Assembly: GCF_003626575.1 (NCBI RefSeq)
Contig: NZ_RBDY01000006.1
Span: forward strand, 233,909-297,908
DNA: 64,000 nucleotides
Direction of reading: 5' to 3'
Source: Streptomyces radicis
Lineage (GTDB): Bacteria; Actinomycetota; Actinomycetes; Streptomycetales; Streptomycetaceae
Under the pieces are notes generated by a model. The model was not told the origin of the DNA. It was given only the letters and a program-made list of their open reading frames with translations, and ran no database searches. Positions 18,301-26,903 of the stretch are shown here, piece by piece. Position 1 is the stretch's first letter. Every line of letters begins with the position of its first letter. A program made the translations under genes and the position numbers.

Positions 18301-18610
18301 GCTCGCGATTGCTCTTGCCGAAGGTCTCCGGATCGACCGAAAGACCTGGCTTCTTGAGCTCGATGTAGCCCGTCAGCTCACCACTGGCGCGGATGGCGTA
18401 GTCGGGACGGACACCGAGGTCGGCGACCCGGAACTCGTCATGCCAGGAGACCTCGTGCTGTTGATGGTGCTCGCCCACCGTCCGGAGCAGGGTCTCCAGC
18501 GGAGCGCGAATGGCGGCCTCCGGACTGCCGCCGCCCGCGAGCTTCACCTTGCAGACGCGTCCGAACTCCCCGACGGCATCGAGAAGCCAGCCGTCCAACC
18601 CCCCTGACAT
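15311..18610 (-). CDS. fused nuclease - N6-adenine methyltransferase restriction-modification enzyme (type ISP/IIG-like)
   Basis: 1099 residues from ATG 18610 (GGGGGG upstream). The N-terminus has a PD-(D/E)XK signature: RPDYAIRASGELTGYIELKK (D70, E84, K86). A helical region follows, then methyltransferase motifs: SGSYYTPHEVV (336-346), motif I DPAMGTG (376-382) and motif IV NPPY (496-499), indicating gamma-class N6-adenine methylation. The C-terminal ~450 residues should be the target-recognition domain, as in type ISP enzymes. No SF2 helicase domain lies between nuclease and methylase, unlike canonical type ISP, so a type IIG-like single-chain enzyme is a better functional guess. No separate specificity or restriction gene is adjacent. 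It probably methylates one strand of an asymmetric site and cleaves unmodified phage DNA. Confidence 0.85.
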   Translation of the reverse strand: MSGGLDGWLLDAVGEFGRVCKVKLAGGGSPEAAIRAPLETLLRTVGEHHQQHEVSWHDEFRVADLGVRPDYAIRASGELTGYIELKKPGLSVDPETFGKSNREQWEKLRNLPNLLYTNGTEWRLFRDGRQFGETVYLTGSLRTAGDRLAPADPAALDALLRAFLVWKPPAIKRVARLVQHVAPLCRLLRAAVQEQLAAEARSSSREDDVRSRPFTGLRNDWRRMLFPSADDATFADGYAQAVTFALLLARSEDVLQDGIGLHDIGRRLDADHALMGKALQLLTDNVNERFTVTLELLRRTITQVDWPAIRAGNHDAYLHLYEHFLTAYDPGLRQRSGSYYTPHEVVREMVRLTDDVLRTRLGQTDGFGGDGVRIVDPAMGTGTFLHTIIERVAEQAADRSGPAMSRDAIARLAPRLYGFEMQMGPFAVAELRASDLLKRYGTPLPEGGLNLFVTDTLDNPSVEDEYLASTYEALSESRRRANNVKANIPITVVIANPPYDDKAEDRGGWVEKRADRHEVPLLDAFRYPDNGRYEHVLKNMYVYFWRWATWKVFDAHDDERHGVVCFITPSGWATGPGGRGMREYLRRTCDEGWIINLSPEGHRSDVSTRPFPGVAQPLAISIFVRRAGLERGKGHRARVHYRALAGRRAEKFRQLREVGLDDGGWRDAHTRSPRPFTPRTDSGWEDFPALGDLFPWGSPGMKSNRSWVSDPSAEVLRRRWATLIRSGDPRTKAEQFKETRDRDLHTARPPLPGRTARSRPIGEETDAQPDLVRTALRSFDRQWLIADSRVLDFPRPDLWASLQDGQIFLNQQSSHAIESGPAVVATHLLPDTHHFNGRGGRVLPLLHPDGSPNLPLGLLPHVARSVRQDGVTATDLAAYVLAVAGHEAFTRRFAEELLTPGVRLPLSRDARLWARAVALGREMLWASTYGGRCADPDGGRRAGQVQFPLGDARQVRYLTPIGSRIPGQLEYDPATRTLHVGDGSFAPVPEVVWAYDVGGMRIVSKWFGYRKSSPTSKRTSPLDDLRAEHWPHEWTSELIDLLSVLRRLTDLAPAQEDLLAEILAGPVITEAELTAAGVLPIPAVARKARQPVEGTLFSR

Positions 18611-18701
18611 ACGCCCCCCAAGGATCGAGTCAGGGCGCCGATGGTACCCACGCTACGTCAGCTCGGGAAGACCGAGCGCAACCTGTCGCGCCCCGCCCCC
18701 C

Positions 18702-21700
18702 TCACCCCCCGTCGCAGCACCCGTCCCGGCGCATGATGCGGCCGATCTCCTGCCAGTCCTCGCCGGTCACCTCCGTGTCCGCGAACGCCGCGACCAGGTC
18801 CGACTGTTCGTAGGGGACTCCGCCGCGGAGGGCGCCCACCGTATGGACCAGGGTCGTGAAGTCCGTGAACGGGTCGCCCGCCACGATCGTCAGGTCGGCG
18901 AGCTTGCCCTCCGTCACCGTGCCCAGGTCGTCCTCCGCGCCGAAGGCGCGCGCCGGGAGCGTCGTCGCCGTGCGCAGGGTCTCGGTCGGTGAGAGGCCCG
19001 CGCGGTGCAGGGCGCGCAGGGCCAGGTGGAGGTGGAGGCCCACGGGGACCAGGGGCTGGTCCGTGCCCAGGGCGACCAGGCCGCCGTTGGCCAACAGGCG
19101 GCGGTAGACGGCCGTTTCCGTGTCGAGCGTCGCCAACTGCTCGTCGGTGGGCGGCACCTGGGCCTGCTCGCGGATCAGGACGCTGTCCCACGGCGGCATC
19201 AACGCCGTGACCCGCGGGTCGTCGGCGAGGCCGGGGTCGGCGCCGAGCAGGGGCAGGGCCGTGAACGGGGTGGCGATCAGCCGGAAGTCCGTTGCCGTGT
19301 AGATCTCCTCGACGTCCTGGTACGCGCGGCCCGTGGCGGAGGTGGCGTGGCCGTACTCGAGGCGTTGCGTGGCCTGGAGGTGCGTCGTCAGGTCGTGCCC
19401 CAACTGCACGCCGGGCGAGCACAGATGGCTGCCCACCGGCACGCCGAGCCGGTCGTGCGCGAACGCCGCGGCCTCGCGCATCACCCAACCCGGGGCGCGC
19501 ACATAGGTCTTGACGAAGTCCCACTCGAGGCCCGCGGCCCGCGCCAGCGTGCGGCGCAGGCCCTCCCTCGTCGCGTGTGCCCTGCCCATGCTGTAGGCGA
19601 CGCGGGCGCCGTCGAGCAGCTCGCCGGTGGCCAGCAGGCGCGGGCCCGCCATGTCGCCCGCGTCGACGGCCTCGCGGACGCGGGCCTGTTCGTAGGCGAA
19701 GCCGCCGAGCGAGACGGCCGTGGTGATGCCGTAGGCGAGTTGCAGCGCGGCCTGCCGCCCGCCGTACGTGCTCTGCCACGGGTGGGTGTGGGAGTCCCAG
19801 AGCCCGGGGATGACGGTGCGTTCGGACGCGTCGACGTACCGGTCGGCGCGCCGCCCCGCGCGGTGCGGCCGAACGGCGTCGACGCGCCCTTCGCGGACGA
19901 TCACGTCCATGTCCTCGCGCACGGTCTCGCCCGTGCCGTCCCAGAGCCGCCCCGCGCGCACGACGACGTCCGCGGGGGCGGCCCTTCGGCGGGTGAGCGG
20001 CACGTCAACGGTCCTGGCCCCGCCGCCGTCCGCGCCGATCAGCCGCAGCGCGCCCGCCGACAGGTACAGCAGCGTGCGGGAGTCGCCGGACCAGGAGGGG
20101 TGGTCGGCGGCCTCGGAGGTCAGGAGGCGCGGCTCCCCTTCGGGCGCCCCGTCGGGCCGCACCGGCAGCAGCCACAGGGCGGATTCGACGATCACCGCCA
20201 TCCACCGGCCGTCGGGTGACCACACGGGCCCCGAGTCGTAGCGGTCGGAGATCGAGGTGTGCGGGGCGACGGCGTGCAGCGCCGAGGCGCCGGTGTCGGC
20301 GTCGACGACCCTGATGAGGTTGTAGCCCTCGCGGAAGCGCTGGTTGACGCGGTTACGGTCGCACAGCGCGACGCGCCGCCCGTCGGGCGACCAGCTGGGC
20401 CTGCCCGGCAGGCCCCCGCCGCCCAGGGGCTCGGCGAGGGTGCGCTCGGCCCCGGTGTCCAGGTCGCGCACCACGAGGCTGCCCGCCATGTCGAGGCAGG
20501 CCAGGCGCCGCCCGTCGGGCGACAGCGCGGGAAAGACCCGGCCTCCGGTGGCGAGCACGGTCTCGTCGCCCGAGTCCAGGTCCCTGCGGCGCACCGCGAA
20601 CAGCCCGTCGCGGTCGTCCGCGTACACGAGGCCGCGCCCGTCCGGCGTCCAGGTGGGGGCGAGCGGGTAACGCGTCGGCTCGGCCTGGAGCACCTTGCGC
20701 GGGCGGCCTCCGCCCTCGACCGGCGCGATCCACAGGGCGTTGAGGGCCGCGAACGCCACCTCGCGCCCCCCGGGCGAGAGTGCGGGCAGGTGAACGCCCC
20801 TGACCTGCCGCGTCACCGCCCCGCCCGCGGCGAACGACCTGCGGCGGTGGCGCGGCCTGTCCACGGGGAGCGTGGCGTGAAAACGGATCTCCTCCGCCTC
20901 GCCGGGCGCCGCGGGGCGCACCACCCGGAACTGCCCGTCCACGGTCAACAGCAGCGCGTCGCGCGCGACCCACCGCACCGGGACGGGCAGCACGTCACCT
21001 TCCACGTCCACGGTCGCGCCGTCCACGACCAGCGCGCAGGACGCGGCGGGCGCGGGCGTCGTGCGCAGGTGCGCGAGGCGCCCTTCGGGGGAGAGCGCGG
21101 GCGTCATGAGCTGGAACGCCTCGCCGGTCTCGGTGAGTTCCTCGCGGACCGGCCCCGAGCCATCGGCGGGAGCGGAGGCGATGGTGCGCGCCTCAAGCGC
21201 GCCCTCGGCGCCCACGGAGGCGCGCACGAAGAACAGGCGCCGCCCGTCCGGCGACCACGCCGGGTCGAAGTCCTCGAACGCGCCGTCCGCCGCGGGCCCC
21301 TCCTGACCCGGCAGCCCGGTGACGCGCGCCAGCTCGCCCGTCTCGACGTCCAGGGTCCAGATGCGGTAGGGGCCGCCGGTGACGGGGTCGCCGCCGCGTT
21401 CCGACGCGAACGCGATCCGTCGGCCGTCCGGCGACCACGCGGGCCCGCGGTCGTCCCACGGCCCGTCCGTGAGCTGCCGCAGCCCCGAGCCGTCGGGGCG
21501 CAGCGTCCACAGGTGGAACCCTCCGCCGCGGTAGGCGCACACGACCAGGAGGCTTCCGTCGGGCGAGAACTGCGGCCGGTTGGGCTCCAGGTCGGGCGGC
21601 GTGAGCGCGGTCGCCTCGCCGCCCTCGCGGGGGATGGACCACAGGACGTTCTGGATCTCGGCGACCAGCGCGTCGCCCGAGGGGGCGAGGGTCGCGGAGC

Positions 21701-21887
21701 CGTTGGTGGCGGCGGTCAGGGACAGGGACGTGCGACCCGCGGAGCGGGGGGCCGCCGCGGCGGGCAGCTCGGCGGCGGCGAGGGCGGCGGCCCCGACCGC
21801 GGTCGTGGCGACCGCGGTCGTGGTCCCGAGAAACCGCCGCCTGGAGATCGCGGAGCCGGACGAGCGTGGGGTGTCTGCGGTGTCCAA
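18702..21887 (-). CDS. exported beta-propeller/amidohydrolase fusion protein
   Basis: 1061 residues from TTG 21887, chosen because GGAGGG stands 4 bases upstream. A twin-arginine signal starts at about residue 15 (SRRRFLG, then an alanine-rich hydrophobic core), so the folded protein is exported. The first ~620 residues contain many TolB/PD40-type propeller repeats (xxSPDGRxxxx motifs). The C-terminal third is an amidohydrolase of the imidazolonepropionase-like family: VIPGLWDSHTHPW (metal-binding HxH, about residue 700), GSHLCSPG, YGHAT, and LGTDQPLVPVGLHLHLALRA, ending with the usual EGKLADLTIVAGDP. Such proteins hydrolyse peptides or cyclic amides; substrate unknown. An AraC gene lies 113 bases upstream in the same direction. 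Confidence 0.85.
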   Translation of the reverse strand: MDTADTPRSSGSAISRRRFLGTTTAVATTAVGAAALAAAELPAAAAPRSAGRTSLSLTAATNGSATLAPSGDALVAEIQNVLWSIPREGGEATALTPPDLEPNRPQFSPDGSLLVVCAYRGGGFHLWTLRPDGSGLRQLTDGPWDDRGPAWSPDGRRIAFASERGGDPVTGGPYRIWTLDVETGELARVTGLPGQEGPAADGAFEDFDPAWSPDGRRLFFVRASVGAEGALEARTIASAPADGSGPVREELTETGEAFQLMTPALSPEGRLAHLRTTPAPAASCALVVDGATVDVEGDVLPVPVRWVARDALLLTVDGQFRVVRPAAPGEAEEIRFHATLPVDRPRHRRRSFAAGGAVTRQVRGVHLPALSPGGREVAFAALNALWIAPVEGGGRPRKVLQAEPTRYPLAPTWTPDGRGLVYADDRDGLFAVRRRDLDSGDETVLATGGRVFPALSPDGRRLACLDMAGSLVVRDLDTGAERTLAEPLGGGGLPGRPSWSPDGRRVALCDRNRVNQRFREGYNLIRVVDADTGASALHAVAPHTSISDRYDSGPVWSPDGRWMAVIVESALWLLPVRPDGAPEGEPRLLTSEAADHPSWSGDSRTLLYLSAGALRLIGADGGGARTVDVPLTRRRAAPADVVVRAGRLWDGTGETVREDMDVIVREGRVDAVRPHRAGRRADRYVDASERTVIPGLWDSHTHPWQSTYGGRQAALQLAYGITTAVSLGGFAYEQARVREAVDAGDMAGPRLLATGELLDGARVAYSMGRAHATREGLRRTLARAAGLEWDFVKTYVRAPGWVMREAAAFAHDRLGVPVGSHLCSPGVQLGHDLTTHLQATQRLEYGHATSATGRAYQDVEEIYTATDFRLIATPFTALPLLGADPGLADDPRVTALMPPWDSVLIREQAQVPPTDEQLATLDTETAVYRRLLANGGLVALGTDQPLVPVGLHLHLALRALHRAGLSPTETLRTATTLPARAFGAEDDLGTVTEGKLADLTIVAGDPFTDFTTLVHTVGALRGGVPYEQSDLVAAFADTEVTGEDWQEIGRIMRRDGCCDGG

Positions 21888-22000
21888 CCGACCCTCCGTG
21901 CGGTGGGGGTGAAGGGGCCTTGAGCGGCGTTGAAGGGAGCGTCGCTCGGGTGGGGGCAGGCCGTGGCGTTCGGGACCTGGGCTCCCGGCCGATCCCGGGG

Positions 22001-22987
22001 TCAACTCCCCGCCGAGTTCAGGGTCGTCGATGGCGGCTCGCCGTACCGCGCGCGGTAGGCGGCGGCGAAGCGGCCGAGGTTGCCGAAGCCCCAGCGGTAG
22101 GCGATGTCGGAGACGGTGGCCGAGCCGTCGCGGCCCGCGATCAGCAGGTCATCGCGGGCGCGTTCGAGGCGGATGTCGCGGAGGTGGCCGAGCGGCGTGG
22201 TGTCCAGGTGCCTGCGGAACGCCTCCTGGAGGGCGCGCGGGCTGACCCGGGCCGCCGCCGCCAGGTCGGCGAGGGTGTAAGGGCGCTCGGGCCGCTCCTC
22301 GACCAGGGCCATCGCGCGGCGCACCGCCGCGTGCGAGACGGCCCCGGTGCGCCGCGCGTCCACGCCCGTGGTGATCAGCCGCTGCGTCCCGACGAGCAGC
22401 GCCGCCGCCGTCTGTGTCAGGTGCGTGGCGACAAGGGGGTTGGTGCGGGCGACGCCGCCGCCGACGACCTCGCGGCGCACGGCCTCCGAGATGCCTGCCC
22501 AGCTCCTCGCGGCCTGCGGCGAGACCGCGCCGCCCAGCGCGAAACGGGCGCGCACCGGCCCTTCCACGCCGAGCGCGTCGGCCGCGGCGCGCTCCACGTC
22601 CTCGCGCGCCAGGCGCACGGTCGCCATCCGCGCGCCGGGCGACCAGTGCACCTGGAAGCCGCGGTACGGGTCGAGGACATACGTTCCGCCCGGGCCGACG
22701 CCGTACTCCTCCCGCCCCGGCGAGCTGACCGTCACCCGGCCGTGGGTGACCTCGCACACCAGCAGATAGGTGCCCAGCGGCGCGGGCTTGATCAGGGTCT
22801 CGGCCGCGAGGTGCGGGGACCCGTAACGCAGCCCGGAGAGCGTGATCCCGGGGAAGCCGTCCTCGGCGTACCACGCCGAGAACTCCCGCGGATCGCCCAG
22901 GCAGTCGAGCTGGTACGGGCTGTACGCGTTGCTGATGATCTCGCGGGTCTCCTCGAGGTCGCCGCTGTCCACGAGTGTCGGCAGCAT
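22001..22987 (-). CDS. AraC family transcriptional regulator
   Basis: 328 residues if ATG 22987 is used. The frame is open to 23110, but a near-consensus promoter occupies 23110-23082, inside the longer frame, so the start must be downstream. ATG 22987 (MLPTLVDSGDLEETREIISN) is the first normal codon after it. GGGGGAG lies 15 bases upstream of it, and a CTG closer to that site is possible. An AraC_binding_2-like N-terminal domain (about 10-190) precedes two AraC helix-turn-helices (about 225-325, YTLADLAAAARVSPRALQEAF and VSDIAYRWGFGNLGRFAAAY). It probably controls the exported amidohydrolase gene downstream. Confidence 0.88.
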   Translation of the reverse strand: MLPTLVDSGDLEETREIISNAYSPYQLDCLGDPREFSAWYAEDGFPGITLSGLRYGSPHLAAETLIKPAPLGTYLLVCEVTHGRVTVSSPGREEYGVGPGGTYVLDPYRGFQVHWSPGARMATVRLAREDVERAAADALGVEGPVRARFALGGAVSPQAARSWAGISEAVRREVVGGGVARTNPLVATHLTQTAAALLVGTQRLITTGVDARRTGAVSHAAVRRAMALVEERPERPYTLADLAAAARVSPRALQEAFRRHLDTTPLGHLRDIRLERARDDLLIAGRDGSATVSDIAYRWGFGNLGRFAAAYRARYGEPPSTTLNSAGS

Positions 22988-23081
22988 GCTCAGCAGGACG
23001 TTCTCCCCCTTCCGCGCTTTCCGGCCTCCGCGCTTTCCGGCCGAGAGCCGCGTTCGGCGAGTAGCCGACCGGTGGCTTTCG

Positions 23082-23110
23082 TTAGTAGCGTCGTGTGTGT
23101 CCACAGTCAA
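23082..23110 (-). promoter_or_regulatory. sigma-70-type promoter of the AraC gene
   Basis: On the minus strand, TTGACT (23110-23105), a 17-base spacer, and TACTAA (23087-23082). This is the optimal spacing and close to the vegetative (HrdB) consensus. Transcription should begin near 23075, about 88 bases before ATG 22987. Confidence 0.75.
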
Positions 23111-23233
23111 GGCGCGGACGACTCCCGGGGTGACTTCGGGACATGTGCGTCAGGCGGACACCGTCCTGGATCCACGGGGGATGTCCAGGGCGGCGAGCCC
23201 GCCTCTCGGCCGCGGCGCCGACGACCACGCCAC

Positions 23234-23266
23234 GAGGCCCCGACCCCTGACCACGGTCGGGGCCTC
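23234..23266 (-). terminator. terminator after the endonuclease I gene
   Basis: A perfect 12-bp stem, GAGGCCCCGACC (23234-23245) with GGTCGGGGCCTC (23255-23266), 9-base loop, about 40 bases past the endonuclease stop. Confidence 0.75.
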
Positions 23267-23304
23267 GGCTGTGGAGGCCGACTCGGGGGCCGCCCCGGGG
23301 CGGC

Positions 23305-24123
23305 TCAGCCCCAGATGGACTCGGCCCACTCGGGGTGGTCGATGAACGGGTTCCTGTTGCCCTGGTAGTCGGTGAAGATGATCTCGTTGCGGCGCTCCTC
23401 CGAGGCGCTCGGCGGGTCCTGCGCGTGCCACTCGAGCAACGTCGAGAGCCTGCCGTGGAACGGCGTGCCGCCGTTGCTCGTGTCGTCGTCGAGCTCCAGG
23501 TCGGCGAAGCCGTCGTCGCCCTCGTAGCGGACGGCCATGTAGAAGAGCATCCGGGCTATGTCGCCCTTGTCCTCGTCGCGCGCCTCCCAGGAGTCGGCGT
23601 CCGTGAAGTTGCCGGGGGCGCTCGCGACGGGGGAGCCGCCGTTGTCGAAGTCCTTGTTGCCTCGCGTGCTGTTGACCTGCACGTCGGTGGGCCTGAGGTG
23701 GTGGATGTCGGTGCCGGGGCCCGCCGAGGTGCCGAAGTCGCCGTGCGACTGGGCCCAGACGTGCTCGCGGTTCCAGTCGCCGACGTTGCCGCCGTTCTGG
23801 TCGGCGCCGCGCGACTCGCCGCTGTAGAGCAGGATGACGCTGCCGGGGTCGGACGGGTCCTGGTCGGTCTCCTTCAGCGCGTCCCAGACCTGGGAGTAGC
23901 TGAGCCGGGTGACATCGGCGCTGATGATCTCGTGCAACGCCGTCTTCAACGCCTCGCCCGTCTCGCCCTCGGCGTCGGCGTAGTAGGTGTGGTCGGCGGC
24001 TCCGAGGTCGGCTTCGGCGCTGGTGCCCGCGTCGGCGCCGGTGTCGGCTTCGGCGGCCACGGCGAGCGGCAGCGGCGCGGAGAGCGCCGCCGCCAGGGCG
24101 CCGGTGAGCAGGGTCCGGTACAT
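23305..24123 (-). CDS. secreted endonuclease I family nuclease
   Basis: 272 residues. A Sec signal peptide covers about residues 1-23 (ALSAPLPLAVA, cleavage before AEAD), followed by an acidic Ala/Asp-rich propeptide-like stretch. The catalytic region matches endonuclease I (EndA/NucM, beta-beta-alpha metal fold): WNREHVWAQSH (H121 likely general base), DIHHLRPTD and NSTRGNKDFDNGG. These are extracellular nonspecific DNases/RNases used in nutrient scavenging. It is monocistronic, with a good terminator. AAAGG lies upstream of the ATG. Confidence 0.92.
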   Translation of the reverse strand: MYRTLLTGALAAALSAPLPLAVAAEADTGADAGTSAEADLGAADHTYYADAEGETGEALKTALHEIISADVTRLSYSQVWDALKETDQDPSDPGSVILLYSGESRGADQNGGNVGDWNREHVWAQSHGDFGTSAGPGTDIHHLRPTDVQVNSTRGNKDFDNGGSPVASAPGNFTDADSWEARDEDKGDIARMLFYMAVRYEGDDGFADLELDDDTSNGGTPFHGRLSTLLEWHAQDPPSASEERRNEIIFTDYQGNRNPFIDHPEWAESIWG

Positions 24124-24216
24124 GTGGGGGGCCTTTCGGTGTGTGCCGGGGTCTCCTGTTATGTACCTGCCATACGCCTGGCGGAAACTACGCGCGTAAC
24201 CGCCGGCCCGCGCCCC

Positions 24217-25866
24217 TCAGGCGATCGGCTCGTCGGCGCGCGTCACCCGCTGCGTCCCCGAGCGGGTGAGGTACGAACGCGCCAACGCGCTCGTGGCCGC
24301 CGGGTCCGCGCGGTCGGAGAGCGCGAAGTAGTCCATCCGCGCCCGCTCGGCGGTGATGTCGAGGACCGCGTAGCCGTGCGAGTCCATGTCCACCCAGCGG
24401 ACATGCCGGTTGGCCGCGCGGACGGCCGCCTCGGCGACGCCCGAGAGGGTGTGGGGCGGCACGCCCAGGATGTCGTCGAGGTTGTCCGAGGTGACGGACG
24501 TGACCACGAACTCCGTGGCCACGGACGGCGACAGCGGATACAGCGCGGCGTTCAACGGCACGTCGTTCGCCCAGTGCATGTGGATGTCGCCGGTCAGGAA
24601 CACGGTGTTGGCGATGCCCTGGCCGTGCAGGTGGCCGAGCAGCCGCTCGCGGTCGTGCGTGTAGCCGTCCCACTGGTCGGTGCCGACGGCAAGGCCGCCC
24701 GCGGGGATGCCGAGGCACTCGGCGATCGGCCCGAGGAGGTGGGCGGGGACCGAGCCGAACGCCACGGGCGAGATCATCACGGAGTTGCCGACCAGGTGCC
24801 AGCGGGCGTCGGAGGCGGACAACCCCGAGGTGAGCCACTCCAGTTGGGCGCGCCCGGCGATCGTGCGGTCGGGGGAGTCGACCGCCCCTTCGCCGATGCC
24901 GACCTGCTGGTCGCGGAACGAGCGCAGGTCGAGGAGGTGCAGATCGGCCAGGCCGCCGAACCGCAGCCGCCGGTAGGTCGTCCCCTCGATCGCGGGCCGC
25001 ACCGGCATCCACTCGAAGTACGCCTGGACGGCGGCCTCCCGGCGCGCCGACCACGCGCCCTCCGCGCCCTCGGTGTGGTTCTCGGCGCCGTCCCGCCAGC
25101 TGTTGTTCGCGGTCTCGTGGTCGTCCCAGATCGCGATCACGGGGTGGGCGGCGTGCAGCGCGGCGAGGTCGGGGTCGGTGCGCTGATGGCCGTGCCGGAC
25201 GCGGTAGTCGGCCAGCGTCAGCACCTCGTGCGCCGGCTCATGGCGCCGCACGGGCTCGGCCGGGTACTCGCCCGTGCCGTACTCGTAGACGTAGTCGCCC
25301 AGGTGCAGCACCGCGTGCAGGTCGGCCCGGGCGGCGAGGTGGCGGTAGGCGGCGAAGTGGCCCGCCTCGTAGTTGGAGCAGGAGACGACGCCGAACCGCA
25401 GGCTCGCGGGATCCGCGCCGTCCGCGGGCGCGGTGCGGGTGCGGCCCGCGGGCGAACGGACGCCGCCCGCCGCGAACCTGAAGTGGTACGCGGTGTCGGG
25501 CAGCAGGCCGCGCACATCGGCCTTGACGGTGTGGTCGGCCGCGGCGCTCGCGACGACCCGGCCGCGCGCCACGACGGCGGCGAAGTCCGCGTCGGTGGCG
25601 ATCTCCCACTCCACCTCGACCTCGGGCCCGGCCCCCGACCCCGGCACCGCGCCCGGCACGGGCGTGACCCGCGTCCACAGCAGCACGCCGTCGGGCAGCG
25701 GGTCGCCCGAGGCGACGCCATGGAGGAACCCGGGCGCGTCCCCGGCACCGGCTTCCCCGGCACCGGCCTCGCCCGCACCGGCCTCGCCCGCGACGGCGAG
25801 CGGCAGGGCGGCGGCGACGGCGGCGGTCGTGACGACGGCGCGGCGGGAGGGTCCGAGGGGGTTCAC
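24217..25866 (-). CDS. PhoD-like alkaline phosphatase/phosphodiesterase, twin-arginine exported
   Basis: 549 residues from GTG 25866. The short twin-arginine signal [21 protein letters not shown] is followed by a low-complexity run of (AGAGE) repeats, then [21 protein letters not shown], the family's N-terminal domain. Metallophosphatase motifs are clear: [34 protein letters not shown] and [10 protein letters not shown]. PhoD enzymes cleave phosphodiesters and monoesters outside the cell under phosphate limitation, usually with Fe3+/Ca2+. No pho box was recognised upstream. It is divergent from a short AraC-type gene 133 bases away. Confidence 0.93.
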   Translation of the reverse strand: MNPLGPSRRAVVTTAAVAAALPLAVAGEAGAGEAGAGEAGAGDAPGFLHGVASGDPLPDGVLLWTRVTPVPGAVPGSGAGPEVEVEWEIATDADFAAVVARGRVVASAAADHTVKADVRGLLPDTAYHFRFAAGGVRSPAGRTRTAPADGADPASLRFGVVSCSNYEAGHFAAYRHLAARADLHAVLHLGDYVYEYGTGEYPAEPVRRHEPAHEVLTLADYRVRHGHQRTDPDLAALHAAHPVIAIWDDHETANNSWRDGAENHTEGAEGAWSARREAAVQAYFEWMPVRPAIEGTTYRRLRFGGLADLHLLDLRSFRDQQVGIGEGAVDSPDRTIAGRAQLEWLTSGLSASDARWHLVGNSVMISPVAFGSVPAHLLGPIAECLGIPAGGLAVGTDQWDGYTHDRERLLGHLHGQGIANTVFLTGDIHMHWANDVPLNAALYPLSPSVATEFVVTSVTSDNLDDILGVPPHTLSGVAEAAVRAANRHVRWVDMDSHGYAVLDITAERARMDYFALSDRADPAATSALARSYLTRSGTQRVTRADEPIA

Positions 25867-25999
25867 GAGGGCAGATGCTAGAGCAGGAGCCCGCGAAGTC
25901 CGCCCGGAATCCGAAGAGTTCGCCGCCCGGCCGCCCATCGTCCGCCGAGCCGTCGCCCGGTGGCTCGCCGGGGGACTCGGGCCGTGGTGTGATGGGCGC

Positions 26000-26401
26000 G
26001 TGGGGCAGGGTGTCGAGGACAGCAATCGCCGCATGCTGCGGGCGCGGGACGCGATGGATCGCGCCTACGCGCAGCCGCTCGACGTCGCGGCGCTCGCGCG
26101 GATCGCGCAGGTGTCCCCCGCGCACTTCGCGCGGACGTTCAGGGCCACGTTCGGCGAGACGCCGCACCGCTATCTGCAACGCCGCCGCGTCGAGCGGGCG
26201 ATGTTCCTGCTGCGGGCGACGGACCGCGCGGTGACGGACATCTGCTTCGAGGTGGGCTTCGGCAGCCCGGGCACGTTCAGCCGGACGTTCCACGCCATCG
26301 TCGGGCGCTCGCCGAGGGCGTACCGGCGCGAGGCGGTGGCCACGGGCGTTCCGACGTGCTTCACGATGGCGTGGACGCGACCGTCGGCCCATGGAGATTG
26401 A
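26000..26401 (+). CDS. short AraC family transcriptional regulator (DNA-binding domain only)
   Basis: 133 residues from GTG 26000 (or 122 from ATG 26033). Nearly the whole protein is the double helix-turn-helix: [22 protein letters not shown] and [20 protein letters not shown]. There is no ligand-binding domain. Such short AraC proteins are commonly encoded just before a glyoxalase-family gene, as here, where the gap is 49 bases. It probably regulates that gene. Confidence 0.88.
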   Translation: MGQGVEDSNRRMLRARDAMDRAYAQPLDVAALARIAQVSPAHFARTFRATFGETPHRYLQRRRVERAMFLLRATDRAVTDICFEVGFGSPGTFSRTFHAIVGRSPRAYRREAVATGVPTCFTMAWTRPSAHGD

Positions 26402-26450
26402 GCAGTTCTGGATAAGTTCTTGTCCGGTTCTGCCCGCTAACGTAACGCGC

Positions 26451-26861
26451 ATGTTCAACGCCCTTACCCACTCACAGCTCTATGTCCTCGACCAGGACCA
26501 GGCCCTCGACTTCTACGTGGGCACGCTCGGCCTCGAGGTCACCACCGACACCGACCTGGGCTTCATGCGCTGGCTGACCGTGAACGTCCCTGGGCAGCCC
26601 GACCGCGAGATCCTGCTGGAACGCCCTGGCCCGCCCGCGATGTCCGAGGAGACGGCGGCGCGGGTCCGCGAACTGATGGCCAAGGGCGCGCTCGGCGGCC
26701 ACCTCTTCTTCCGCACGGACGACTGCCGGAAGACATACGAGACGCTGCTGGCGCGCGGCGTCGAGTTCACCCAGGGCCCGGTCGAACAGCCCTACGGCAT
26801 CGACTGCGGCCTGCGCGACCCGTTCGGCAACCACATCCGCTTCAGCCAGCCGAAGGTCTGA
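26451..26861 (+). CDS. VOC/glyoxalase superfamily protein
   Basis: 136 residues. A typical vicinal-oxygen-chelate fold of two beta-alpha-beta-beta-beta units: THSQLYVLDQDQALDFYVGTLGLEV and then GHLFFRTDDCRKTYETLLARGVEF, ending YGIDCGLRDPFGNHIRF. Members include glyoxalases, dioxygenases and resistance proteins; the substrate here is unknown. The AT-richer 60 bases before it (GTTCTGGATAAGTTCTTG) probably hold promoter and operator. It forms a pair with the short AraC regulator. Confidence 0.9.
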   Translation: MFNALTHSQLYVLDQDQALDFYVGTLGLEVTTDTDLGFMRWLTVNVPGQPDREILLERPGPPAMSEETAARVRELMAKGALGGHLFFRTDDCRKTYETLLARGVEFTQGPVEQPYGIDCGLRDPFGNHIRFSQPKV

Positions 26862-26863
26862 GC

Positions 26864-26888
26864 CGGGCGCGTCACCCCGGGGCGCCCG
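26864..26888. terminator. bidirectional stem-loop between convergent genes
   Basis: CGGGCGC (26864-26870) pairs with GCGCCCG (26882-26888). It lies in the 42-base gap between the glyoxalase stop and the methyltransferase stop. Confidence 0.55.
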
Positions 26889-26903
26889 ATCAGGGACGCC
26901 CGG

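Noticed and set aside
25745..25800. AGAGE-type repeats in the PhoD-like gene as a CRISPR or recombination repeat
   Set aside because: They are in-frame codon repeats in a signal-peptide/mature linker, typical low-complexity slippage.
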